Source: Lunularia cruciata
Taxonomy: Eukaryota > Streptophyta > Marchantiopsida > Lunulariales > Lunulariaceae
NCBI GenBank assembly: GCA_948567375.1
Contig: OX419762.1
Coordinates: forward strand, 687,001-751,000
DNA: 64,000 bases
Direction: 5' to 3'
Shown: positions 46,936-56,520 of the stretch, one piece after another
Numbering within the stretch: position 1 is the stretch's first letter
Layout of the letters: every line of letters starts with the position of its first letter
The notes under the pieces: generated by a model
Database searches by the model: none
Told to the model about the DNA's origin: nothing
The model's input: the letters and a program-made list of their open reading frames with translations, nothing else
Translations under genes and position numbers: made by a program

Positions 46936-46989
46936 CGGTGTTGTCTGCTATAGATATACATAGTCGCCTTGATGAAATTGATGGATCAA

Positions 46990-47800
46990 GGGTCTATAAC
47001 CTCCTCCTTGAATGGTAGCATAGCGTAAAGTATCTCTATGCTGAGCAATCACCAAGTTCTCAAAGGCCATCGGCATCACTCTCCGAAAGATCTCTACCCG
47101 CTGAGAACATGCGTTCATTCATACATCGGGGTCATCCAAGTCCAAAACTACTGTAGCATCTCAACAAATGGCTGCAGGTAAATCTGGATCTCATCCATAG
47201 AGTAGAAAGTATGGAGAGAAGGATGCTAAGGAGGCTTGCCGGCTGAACCGATAGCCCATGGCCAACCAAGGTAACTGGAGATCCCAATCTCCCAAGTGGC
47301 CTCTCTGCAAACCATACTTTTGCAATCCTCTCTTCACCGTCTGAACCACTTTCTCTGCTAAGCCATCTGCCTCAGGGTGATCTCAAGATGTAGTACGATG
47401 ATCAATCAAAGCCTTGTCGCACAAGACTTGAAACTCCCCCAAGAACTCTATACCCTGATCAGTCAAAACCTCAGCTGGTGCACCAAAATGACTAAGAACT
47501 TGATCCAGGAACGAGTAAGTTGTCTCTTCACTAGACTTGTCAGGAAGTACCACCAACTCAATCCACTTGGAGAAGTGCTCCACCATCACCAAAACATACC
47601 GATGATGTCTCACAGTCAGCGGTTTAAGTCCGGCAAAGTCTAAACTCCAACGGTAACCCAATCCCATGATAGGTAATGGGTGTAACTGTGGCGTAGGAGC
47701 ATTGAATGATGCTCTAACTCCGTCACAAACCACACATCTAGCAACAAACTGTCGTACCTTGGTCTGCATACCATGCCACCAATAATGACTCTAGAATAAG
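46990..47800 (-). pseudogene. DDE integrase of copy A
   Basis: Open from 47769 to 47383: VRQFVARCVVCDGVRASF (C-C of the zinc domain), GYRWSLDFAGLKPL (first Asp), FGAPAEVLTDQGIEFLGEFQ (second Asp) and a stop after DHRTTS. The core goes on as DHPEADGLAEKVVQTVKR (catalytic Glu, about 47330-47385) and ASLASFSPYFLLYG near 47190-47230. The full D-D-E set is visible, so integration would be by a retroviral-type integrase. No tyrosine recombinase was found anywhere in the element. Confidence 0.9.
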
Positions 47801-48179
47801 CTATACGTATGCTTTACTCCAAAATGTCCTAGCTCCTCATGAGCATGACTGACTAACTGTGGTCTCTGAGATGGAAGTGGTACTACTCGCACTCTACTAT
47901 CCTCCCATACATGCAAAAGGTGTCTACCCTCCAATCTGAACCGGCTGGCTTGCTAAAGAACACAGTCTCTCTCCTTGGCCCCAACTGTGCTACCCACAAC
48001 ACCAGTGCAAAGATAGTCCATCACTAAGACATCATCATGAATGTCTTGCTGAATTGTACCAATATCTTCACTCTCTGGATCTGTGACCTCAATAACTCCT
48101 CCTGTATGCACTAAGAGAGATACCACCAAAGCCTCTACAAATATACACAGGAAGACCGATGCATGCCAACCTGGCACCA

Positions 48180-48840
48180 TCTCCTCATTTGTCTCACCAT
48201 GCCAACGTGCTCCGGTCTGATCCCCGCTGGCTGGGACATGATTTTCTACCCAACCCATTTGCATCACGGTTCACCACTCTAGGTCTGAGAACAACCGTGA
48301 AATCATACTCCTGTAAAATCAGAGCCCATGGTGCAAGCTTCCTTGAAAGCTTGTCGGACTCCATCAACCACTTCAGCGGCTGATGATCAGTGATGAGAGT
48401 GAAGGGGTTACCAAATAGGTAACATCAAAAATGTGCTACTGCCCAAACTGTTGCCAAGCACTCTCCCTCATATGAACTATACTTCACCTTCGCTGAATTG
48501 TTGGAGCAACTAGCATAGGCCACCACAAACTCCTTCCCCTCATCATCATGTTGGGTGAGCACCGCTCCAAGCCCCAACATACTCCAATCAGTGTGAACCT
48601 GAAATGGTCATCCCCTGATCGGTCTCCTCAAAATAGGAGCAAATTCAACCTCTCCTTGAGCTCTACAAAAGCTCTCTCCTACTCATCTCCCCAACACCAC
48701 TCCTGTGTAAGCTTGGTCAGCTTTGTCAAGGCCTTGGCAATGGCACTAAATCCTCTGACATAGCGGCGATAAAAGTTTGCCAACCCAAGGAATGCTTGCA
48801 TTCTGCTCACATCCGTAGGCCGAGGAATACGTGCAATAGC
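48180..48840 (-). pseudogene. RNase H of copy A
   Basis: Pieces on the minus strand: a GFSAIAKALTKLTKLTQEW connection (about 48690-48750), the [17 protein letters not shown] segment around 48460-48495, and LKWLMESDKLSRKLAPWALI followed by LQEYDFTVV at about 48290-48380. The catalytic residues are split over frames. It then runs into the WHGETNEEMVPGWHAS linker (48140-48200). Broken by several stops. Confidence 0.75.
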
Positions 48841-48852
48841 CTCCACCTTGGT

Positions 48853-49607
48853 CTACTGAACACCAAGTCCTCTAGGGTAGATAGTGTGACCCAAATACTC
48901 AACCTGCTCGTGGAAGAACCTACACTTCCCAAGATGTAATTTGAGGCCATGAGATCTCAACCTCTCAAACACCTCCAACAATTGTCTCTCATGCTCCTCC
49001 ATAGTAGTGCTATAAACCAAAATGTCATCAATATAGCACCGAGCAAAATCCAATCCAGCTAGGATCCTATCCATGACCCTTTGGAACTCAGTAGGAGCGT
49101 TCTTTAACCCAAATGGTAAGAACCTCCACTGATATAACACATCCTTGCCGTGAGGATCAATAATCCAAAATGTTATCTTGGACTTATCCTCCTCCCTGAT
49201 TGGCAATTGATGATATCCCGCTCGAAGATCCAAAGCACTAAAGACCTTGCATGCCCAATCGCATCAAAAATCTCCTCCGGTGTAGGCATGGCATACCGAT
49301 CAGCCCTAGTCTGTCGGTTGATAGGACGGTAATCTCCACACATATGCCTATCTGTATAGTTGCCATGCATATCCTTCTTGGTTGGCATCACTGTCGCTGA
49401 TGCATACTCTCTATGTGAAATCTCCACCAAACCAGCCTCAAAAAGGTCACTACTCCGGCTCTGAATCAATGTCCTCTCCATATCACTATATCGATAAGGA
49501 CGTCGGAAAACTGGTGTGTTGCTAGTCAGCTCAATCCGAATACCATGTCCCTTCAGAGCACCCAAATCCTTCATACTGAAGGCAAAACAACTCGTGTGAC
49601 TCCTCAA
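48853..49607 (-). pseudogene. Reverse transcriptase of copy A
   Basis: Two overlapping open stretches joined by one frameshift near 49200. 49607-49173 holds LGALKGHGIRIELTSNTPVF, then the fingers with CGDYRPINRQT and AMPTPEEIFDAIG. 49233-48853 holds LRAGYHQLPI, QWRFLPFGLKNAPTEFQRVM, CYIDDILVYS with the catalytic DD pair, and LHLGKCRFFHEQVEYLGHTI. These are standard Ty3/gypsy RT motifs, here well preserved. In a live element the enzyme would copy the RNA in the cytoplasm. Confidence 0.93.
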
Positions 49608-49609
49608 GA

Positions 49610-50045
49610 ACCTCCAAACCCTCCGTCTTTCCTCTCCAGTAAGCTTGGGTCCAAGATCTAGCTCCCAAGTATCCTCTGTAACTATAGTAGGAGTGGAAGA
49701 CGTACTGACTGGCTGCTACACCGGGCCCTTGGGAGCAATAGTGTCATGCTCTTGACCACTAGAGGTCCCAACCTTTGTGTGAAAAACTCCCTCCACTCTA
49801 GCTGCAATCTCCAAACGTCCTCTAGCTGCATCCTATGTGGACCAAGGGTGTAATCCAAGTAGCCCACGCTCACCTGGATGGACTCCAAGTAGACCACTCT
49901 CCTTAGTAGCTATTGGATGTGTCCCAAGAATACCATGTCCACTCGGTCCATCACTCCCAGCATGTGCCTGAATTGTCTCGATAGGCACAAGGCTCACAAG
50001 TGTCCGAGTGGTGATGCCTATCAAGCCCATCCTACACTACTCTGC
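49610..50045 (-). other. Linker between methyltransferase and RT (copy A)
   Basis: Partly open (50030-49833) with an internal repeated pattern GLLGVHPGERGLLGLHP (about 49835-49890). No domain recognised. Equivalent sequence is present in copy B. Confidence 0.5.
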
Positions 50046-50047
50046 CA

Positions 50048-50995
50048 AGCCAAGGCTCACAATCCAGGTCAAACAATTCAAGTCCATAGCCTGACCTAAC
50101 ACCTGATGCCTGGATGCCTTTGACACTGTTGGAACAGCGGTAATACCGGTGCAAAAACCCATTGCCCGCTCTCTCTCATTAGCATTGGGCTCCACCAACT
50201 ATTGTAACTGTGAGTCCCAAACAAGTCCAGGTCCTCCCTCTCGAAAAGCATGGGAGCTTGGGAAACTCATGAATGTGGGAAATGCAGCTCTAGGCTGTCC
50301 AACTAGGTTCACCATTGCCATAGGTGACCTATCAACCACTACCATTGTCTGAGACTGACGCCCAACATCCAAGATATCATCAAAAAGAATGTGGTCCAGT
50401 CGCTGAATCCCATCATAAGCACATTGTAGAACCTCTCTGGGTAAGAGGTTCGTCCACCAAAGACGAAGACAATGAGCCCGTGATCCCACTCTGGCTGCAT
50501 CTAACAATACAACAGGTCTCATCCAAGAATGGACCTGATGTGTACTCGCCACCACTCTAGTGCACGAATCACCCATCAAAGGAACGTTCTCTAAAAGGTA
50601 AGCTGGAGAAACAGACTGATGAACCTAGAGATGTCGTAGTATCCGTAACATCTCCCAAAACACACCTGAACGAGGATCCTGAAGACCCAATCCTCTACCA
50701 GCACGTGTATGTCCCTCACATGGCCATCTAGAAATCACCAAGTGAATAGGCCATGTCTCTCTAGGTCATGCGCCCCCAATAAGGAAATGCCTCTTGGTAG
50801 GGCCTTTTGGTAACCTCTGACTGCTGACATCGATAATAACTCCGGATACCGATAGGCCAAGTGTGCCACATGATGTAGAGAGACTCGCCTAGCAATCTCA
50901 TCTCTCTCTACATACAAGTACCTCTATACACGAATACCCGCCTGTAACACCGCAACCAGTCCGGTGTTGATCCCACCAAACAACTCCAATAGGCA
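50048..50995 (-). pseudogene. C5 cytosine-specific DNA methyltransferase domain of copy A
   Basis: About 310 codons between protease and RT. Motif I reads LLELFGGINTGL (from 50992) and motif II YVERDEIARRV (about 50910). After a one-base frame change comes motif IV, with SRWPCEGHT carrying the catalytic Pro-Cys (Cys codon 50718-50720), followed by LQDPRSGVFWEMLRIL. Motif VI is YLLENVPLMGD (about 50580-50600), motif VIII ARVGSRAHCLRLWWTNLLP (about 50445-50510), motif IX EPNANERERAMGF (about 50160-50200) and motif X SRHQVLGQAMDLN (about 50080-50120). This is the full canonical order of a C5-MTase, which methylates cytosine in DNA. A TAG stop after motif I and frameshifts inactivate this copy. 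Copy B repeats it at the same place. Confidence 0.9.
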
Positions 50996-51115
50996 TATCC
51001 CCTCTACTGGATACTACCAAGCAATGAGTGTGGTATCCAAAGGTGTCAAAGCAATTGCCTCTGGAGGCTCATCCTCACACTCATCTCTTGATGGTACAAA
51101 GGCTCCACTCCAAGC

Positions 51116-52204
51116 CTACTGCACCAACTGATATGCATGCTGCTGCAATGCCTCCTCTGAACTCCACAATGGAACATCCAAAGTGGATGGAACAATCCCA
51201 CTCGTACTCCAAAGCCGAGTGATCTCCGCTGGTACTGGAGTATCCTCTGCATGGGCGTTCTCCTCCAACAAGTCACCAGGCCAAGTAATTGCACCACTGA
51301 AAGCTAAAACTGATGTTGCCATGGTCTTGGACTGTAGTGAGCCAAGACTGCCACTACTGAAGCGTACTGGTAGGCGACATACCCGTCCATCACTAGACTG
51401 CCAACCAGGTCTATAAGAGGTTTTCTCTTCCCAATAGTCAATGTTGAAACCCATGGGGTATAACACTGCTCCCCCAACTAGCACATCATATGACTCAGCT
51501 ATCGTTGCAATAGCCTGAGCTCTCACCATCGAGCTATCAGTCGGATGACCAGGCTGAACCTGGACAACAAGCTCCCCACATGTGATGTATTGTGTTGAAC
51601 CACCACCTAGAGATGTCTGGATCTGAAATGGACACCTCTCCACATCGGTCTTCCGTAACTCCAGACCGACAACTACAGCCTTCCCCAACATAAGGAGCTG
51701 CACACCAGAGTCTAACAAGACTCTTTGTGGTGTATAGACCTTCCCTAAAGGTCCCACCAAATGAAAAATCCCCCTCTGGTTATCCAATAGGACAACACCA
51801 GGTGTAAACCGCGCTCTCTCAAAGGCCGGTCTAGCTGGCAACTCCTCTAGTCTAGCCGTTGCTGCCTGCCATAAACCACTGGTTGTTGAACGGATCCCAT
51901 GCTCCTCAACCAAGTCAGCTCCACTACCAACCACCTCTGCTCTAATAGTAGGAACTGCACCATCCGTACTCTCACACAACATGGCAGCCAACCAGAACAT
52001 TGGGGTTGGGTCAACTCCCAATGTAAACATGTCACTGGTTGAAAACAAAGGATGCCGCATAATCAGCTGAGCCGCCCCCAACAACATGCTAGACTCAATC
52101 TTTGTAGTAGCAGGTGGCTGACTAGCAGGTAGTCCATCATGTACTCCATCACCACCTACCACACCTGCACTAGGACGTCTAGGAACCATGGATGTCATTT
52201 GCAA
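51116..52204 (-). CDS. Aspartic protease region of copy A (362-codon open frame)
   Basis: The longest open frame in the window. The N-terminal ~150 residues are a linker. The retropepsin-type active site is LLDSGVQLL at residues 163-171 (Asp codon 51710-51712), followed by a strand pattern ending ESYDVLVGGAVLYPMGFNI (about residues 251-269), the 'YDVLVG...L' second-half signature of Ty3 proteases. The C-terminal ~90 residues run towards the methyltransferase, from which it is separated by a stop at 51116. In the live polyprotein it would process Gag-Pol. The Met at 52204 is only the first in the open stretch; the true frame continues from gag. Confidence 0.85.
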   Translation of the reverse strand: MQMTSMVPRRPSAGVVGGDGVHDGLPASQPPATTKIESSMLLGAAQLIMRHPLFSTSDMFTLGVDPTPMFWLAAMLCESTDGAVPTIRAEVVGSGADLVEEHGIRSTTSGLWQAATARLEELPARPAFERARFTPGVVLLDNQRGIFHLVGPLGKVYTPQRVLLDSGVQLLMLGKAVVVGLELRKTDVERCPFQIQTSLGGGSTQYITCGELVVQVQPGHPTDSSMVRAQAIATIAESYDVLVGGAVLYPMGFNIDYWEEKTSYRPGWQSSDGRVCRLPVRFSSGSLGSLQSKTMATSVLAFSGAITWPGDLLEENAHAEDTPVPAEITRLWSTSGIVPSTLDVPLWSSEEALQQHAYQLVQ

Positions 52205-52379
52205 TGCCTCAGATAGCGTGAAAGATTGGGGAAGTCTGACCTGTCTCCCAACCTCTCCTCTCTATGGGTCCAACTCCACTGATGCTCCTCTAGGCTCTAG
52301 AGCATGTATTGCACTCCTAGTCATTGCTGTAGATGCATCTACCTGTGCTGCTCCGCACATGAAGTCCAAAGCATCTCTA

Positions 52380-52800
52380 TCACCAGCATATGAGGTAGAG
52401 CCTCAGCACCCAAATCTGATCTCCTTTGAGCAATAGCCATACTAGCCAATCTCTGCTCCAACTGCTCAATCCGAGTAGCCATAGTTGTGTTAGAAGTAAG
52501 GGCAGGTACTGCACCCCTACTAAGTGTAGATCCTCTACCACCACCTCTACCACCTCATCCTCCATGAATTGGAGCTCCTCTAATACCTGCCATAGCAGCC
52601 CTACCACTCCGTAACTCCGGGTGTAGGTCAAAACACCGGTCACTAGTGTGACCAAATCTGTGGCAATGCTCACACTGCCTCTGTGTTGATTGTGATGCAC
52701 CCGAGGTATCAGGTCCACTGCCCTAAGTACACTCTCTCCGATGGTGAGGTCCACCACAAGTCCAACAAGAAACACCACCACTCACTGGTTGCTACTGACT
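52380..52800 (-). pseudogene. Nucleocapsid with two zinc knuckles (copy A)
   Basis: Minus strand, about 52770-52630: CWTCGGPHHRREC (CX2CX3HX4C), a TAG stop shortly after, then CEHCHRFGHTSDRC (perfect CX2CX4HX4C). A Gly-rich stretch and a helical TRIEQLEQRLASMAIAQ segment (about 52430-52480) follow. These are the RNA-binding part of Gag. The intact ligand sets contrast with copy B, where they are eroded. Confidence 0.85.
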
Positions 52801-53043
52801 CAAAAATGAGGGTAAGGGTCTAACTCTTCCACTAGGCCCTCCACTCGCTCCATAGGATCTGGGCTGTCCACCCTGTCCTCAAAAACCAATTGGGCGTGGT
52901 GCACTCTGCTGCACTCTAGAAGAAGTCATAGCCATAGATGAGGTCTCCCTACCAAATCCAGATGTCACCATTCTCTCCTCCACCATGTTGAGTTCAATAC
53001 GCTCAGCCAAACCAAAGACTACTGCCAAAGTGGGCAAAGTAGC

Positions 53044-53595
53044 CTACAACAATGTAGCATCACGAACTCTATGTCGCAACTCCCTGTCTAGTATCCCATA
53101 CCAAAATTGGACTGCCTGGGCCTCAGTAACTCCTTGAGTGAAACTGATCAGCCGCCTCATGCGAGTGTATGCCTCATGTAGGCTCTTTCCAGCCTTCCGT
53201 TGGAACTCCTGCAAGCTCCTCAACTTGTCAGTCCGCACTCCTTGGTAGTTCTGCCTCAAACATAGGAAGAACTTCACCATGGGGTTAAACCCCGGTACCA
53301 CACTACCTCCTGCAGCGATACCTCCAATTGTTGTAGCACTATCTCCAGCTAGTGCACCTCCACTATCTCCACCCACACCACTTGAGCTAGAACTTGTAGG
53401 TACAGCCAATCTACTCCTAGCCACCAAGCTTGAAGTGATAGAGACATAGTTCGGAGACCAATAATGTCTCCAGAACTCAATCTCCTCCAAATGAGCTCTC
53501 CTAAACTCATGGTAGTCATCCATCGGCGGACCTTCCAAGTGCTGAAACAACCCCTTCCATGCCATGAAGGGTGTGAACAAAGTCAGGTTCCGCAT
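53044..53595 (-). CDS. Gag capsid of copy A (183-codon open frame)
   Basis: Contains a Ser/Gly-rich linker (about residues 75-105), then a capsid-like helical part FFLCLRQNYQGVRTDKLRSL and KAGKSLHEAYTRMRRLI, ending VQFWYGILDRELRHRVRDA. That ending is the usual Gag '..FL.GL...LR..V' helix pair. It is bounded by a stop upstream, with more gag sequence at 53596-53991, and one downstream at 53044. In a live element this would assemble the particle. Confidence 0.75.
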   Translation of the reverse strand: MRNLTLFTPFMAWKGLFQHLEGPPMDDYHEFRRAHLEEIEFWRHYWSPNYVSITSSLVARSRLAVPTSSSSSGVGGDSGGALAGDSATTIGGIAAGGSVVPGFNPMVKFFLCLRQNYQGVRTDKLRSLQEFQRKAGKSLHEAYTRMRRLISFTQGVTEAQAVQFWYGILDRELRHRVRDATLL

Positions 53596-53991
53596 CTACT
53601 GTAGATCACACCAACTATCAAACTCCTGGATGAAGTCATCCAACTCAATGGTACCCACTATACTAGAGTAACGCCTAGGGCCTTTGGAGGCCCCATAAAT
53701 CTTGTCCATGTCCCACAACAACGGTGCGGACACACTAAGTGCACTCTCAACTGAATCAGCTCTTGTGTTGAACTCCAACTCAGAGTCAATCTCCTCCCTC
53801 ACTGGGACCTGAGATATAGGCTGATACCGAGCACCACTCCGAGTAAACCCATTGCATACTGCAGAGCTAACTCCTCTGGAATCTCCAAAGAACTCCGTCG
53901 TGACAAAGTAACCGCAACAACAAACCCGAACCACCAACTGCAACCACAAGTCGCAACCGCAAGTGCCAACACCACCAAGTGCCAATACCAA
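53596..53991 (-). CDS. N-terminal Gag region of copy A (131 codons)
   Basis: Starts with a Gly/Cys/Leu-rich stretch, then REEIDSELEFNTRADSVESA, LLWDMDKIYGASKGPRRYSS and TIELDDFIQEFDSWCDLQ, followed by a stop that separates it from 53595. The same segment is found in copy B (about 36660-36980) and in the isolated fragment at 57723-58207. Domain unknown; its place makes it the Gag N-terminus. Confidence 0.7.
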   Translation of the reverse strand: MVLALGGVGTCGCDLWLQLVVRVCCCGYFVTTEFFGDSRGVSSAVCNGFTRSGARYQPISQVPVREEIDSELEFNTRADSVESALSVSAPLLWDMDKIYGASKGPRRYSSIVGTIELDDFIQEFDSWCDLQ

Positions 53992-55244
53992 CTAAGCACC
54001 ACCCACTAATGTAACTCTAACTGAGATAACTACACTAGGGGAAAGTGCAACTTGTAACCTACCATCATAACACGCACTCTCACGGTCTACAAGTCATCAC
54101 TTCTTGCCTCACTGGAGAGAAACAAAGGTAGTCTGACTGGTCATCACTCCAGCCTCACCATCGAGAGCACACCAGAGCACCAATGCTCAAAAGTCAGGGC
54201 ACCTCACACAAACATAGTGCACAAACAAGAAGTAGAGAATGGAGGGGGTCCAATCACAAGAAATCTAAACAAAAACCCTCCATCTCATAACACAACACAA
54301 GACTGACTCTGCCACCATTTGGCATTGAACATAAGAGGAGTTTGTATCTAAGTCCTAAGCTACCAAGATCACCAAGAATGGGATCAAACTGCCTCTCCTA
54401 GCCAAAGCTAAATGTGTATAGATAACAGTGGCACAGTCATTAGGACAACAAGTGAGGGTGGACCAGTTGGCTAGGGCACCATTCTAGGAACAAGAGATCT
54501 AGGGGTCAAACCCTGTTGCGCACAATCTAGCAAGAAAGGTAGATTTTGCCAACCAATGACCAAGATCTACTCTAAACTAGCTAGCCAACAAGCTGGCTTG
54601 CTGGCCCTTCTAGGCCTTTGTAGCCTCTTATAGCCCATAGCCCTATGCCTCAAAACGCCGAAATTCAGCCAAATGAGGCCTTTCTTGTTGCCACTTTGGA
54701 CCTCCTCCAAAATTGGCAAAACTTCTCCAAATCTGTGAAAGTCCTCCAAACTAGCAAAACTCCTCCAAATCTGGCCAAACAGCGAAAACTCCTCCAATTC
54801 TGACCAAAATCTGACGTAAATCCCAACCAAAATCTGACGTAAACCCTAAAGATGGCTATCCGCCAAATCTCCCACTAACTTTCCACTCGAGCCAAATTGA
54901 CAACACGGGTTTTTCCAAATCACAAATTCATGAGAAGAGCTTCCCAACTCCACCTCCAATTTGACTTTCTGAGCCCAACTCACAGCAAATTGGTTTTGCC
55001 TTCACCTCTTGAGCTCAAAATCACAACCACTGCTCAAAATTTGCTCCTTCTTTGCTTGAAATTTGGCCAGCGCTTCCGCACACCGTCCACCTAACTGCCA
55101 AATCTACATCAATCAATTGAGCTTCTACACACTAGGGAAACACTGAACTTGAATCAAGCTACCAACGATCCACCGAGCTTGGAGATACCACCAACACTCA
55201 AAGTTCGTGCACCCGATTTCCCCCTGACTTCACTTCTTTGATGT
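53992..55244 (-). other. 5' leader of copy A
   Basis: About 1.25 kb without a supported gene. Just inside A1 the minus strand reads ACATCAAAGAAGTGAAGTCA. I do not recognise a tRNA-complementary primer site there, neither initiator-Met nor Asp type. A short array of CTCCAAATCTG/CAAAACTCCTCC motifs lies at about 54705-54845; the open frame 54567-54830 is a consequence of it. Confidence 0.6.
54705..54845. repeat. Imperfect short tandem motifs in the leader
   Basis: CAAAACT(C/T)CTCCAAATCTG recurs about four times with variation, then CCAAAATCTGACGTAAA occurs twice. Confidence 0.75.
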
Positions 55245-55692
55245 AATCAGATTGCTTACCACTCTCAACTCAACTCAACTCAGATCAGTACTTGATCTGT
55301 CACTCTATAAACTACCAACAACTGGGCACTGATTACAGTCAAGCCACACCCACTCAAGCATAGAGAATCCAGGTGACAGTCGCTGGCCTTTGTCCACCAT
55401 AGCCAGGAACTTGAAGGCTCAACATCAGAGAAGTGAGCTCTCTGGAGCTCACTTTGAAACTATACCCCTTGGACTCAAGCTAGCTCTGAAACCCTAACGG
55501 TCCTGCTGACGGCACACTTGACGGTGCAAACGGTGCAAAGTAATGGTGGGCCCCACCGTGAAGTCAATCTCCCAAACACAAAATCTAACTCTCAAAAAGT
55601 AGTCTCTGAGAAATTGCTGAAATAACTCTAACTACTATCACTAGAACTCCAGTGTCCGAGCATCTAGATGCGGCACTACAAATGGCGTGACA
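55245..55692 (-). repeat. 5' terminal block A1 of copy A
   Basis: Minus strand starts TGTCACGCCATTTGTAG and ends CAATCTGATTA. It matches A2 (45878-46329). No B block adjoins it: the outer side is Harbinger sequence, the inner side is leader. Confidence 0.93.
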
Positions 55693-56520
55693 ACTCCCAG
55701 ATATGTGCAAGTTGCAATGGTGCTCAAAAGATTTGGACATAATGGGAATGGAGCATCAATTGCTAAAGGGTTGAACATTTGGGATACACATGTAAGATCT
55801 ACTATTAGATTCATTGCACACATAGTGACAACACTTGTGTCCATCCTAAGGAAGGAAGTGAAATGTCCCAATAAGAAAAGAGGATAAAAAAAAATTTGGT
55901 ATTTTCACAAAAATATTCCCAAGGTGTATTGGATTTGTGGACAGAATGATATTTTCCTTAGCTCAAAACCAACCATTGAGAGACATATAGCTGCAAGGGT
56001 ATTACTCCATAAATGGACAAGATTTTTGTGATGATTGGAGAGAATAATACCACTTTGCCGGAGGTAAGGATTTGCTATATGAGTGTTAATTGTAAAGAAA
56101 TTTTGTTCCCTTGTAATCTTTTCTTTTGCAAAGTTTCTCTTGAGTTCACATTCATTGAGTTGAGTTTGTTGATTATTTTCAATGATGCAAGATCATCTCA
56201 TGATAGGGCATGCTTAAGGAGTTCCTTGATTTGGTCCTAATCGAATCATAAATGTGAATGTAATTTATTCAAGAGCATACAATATTTATTACGGGATTCA
56301 AGATATGTACACATGTATCACCTTTTGCAGTCTTTCAAAAAAGCATGCTTGCAAGATAAATCTGATTTCAATGAACAAGTAATCAATAACAATTTATAGG
56401 GGTTTCAAATTTTGGTTGGCATTTTCTTAGAGAAATAAGAAGTCAATCAAATGATTCATCTAGAAGTTCTTTATTAGCATTTGTATAATTCTACACAAAT
56501 TTTTGATTAAAAAGGTATAT
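55693..56520 (+). pseudogene. PIF/Harbinger-like transposase, 3' part
   Basis: Continues the gene cut at 45769: PRYVQVAMVLKRFGHNGNGA and the rest of a helix-turn-helix (to about 55885). The DDE nuclease pieces follow: GFVD (first Asp codon 55940-55942), SSHDRACLRSS (second Asp 56202-56204) and DSRYV (third acidic residue, 56295), then DKSDFNEQVINNN (about 56358). Spacing and motifs fit PIF/Harbinger transposases, which cut and paste DNA elements with 3-bp target duplications. Frames change at least twice and stops are present, so it is dead. Confidence 0.75.

Larger units (their letters stand above)
45770..55692 (-). mobile_element. DNMT/PHD Ty3-like retroelement with split terminal repeats, copy A
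   Basis: The most complete copy (9923 bp). Minus-strand order: A1 (55692-55245), leader, gag, two zinc knuckles, protease, C5 methyltransferase, RT, RNase H, integrase, PHD finger, purine tract, B1, A2, B2. The outer ends read TG...CA (TGTCAC... to GACCA). They are fixed precisely because the element splits a PIF/Harbinger gene, with ACT (3 bp, or AACT if 4) on both sides. Long open stretches remain (up to 362 codons) but every gene has stops or frameshifts. Younger than copies B and C by preservation. Confidence 0.92.

Noticed and set aside
45770..55692. Classification as a tyrosine-recombinase (DIRS/PAT) element on the basis of the terminal repeats
   Set aside because: The coding part carries a clear D-D-E integrase and aspartic protease, and I found no tyrosine-recombinase motif; only the repeat geometry is shared.
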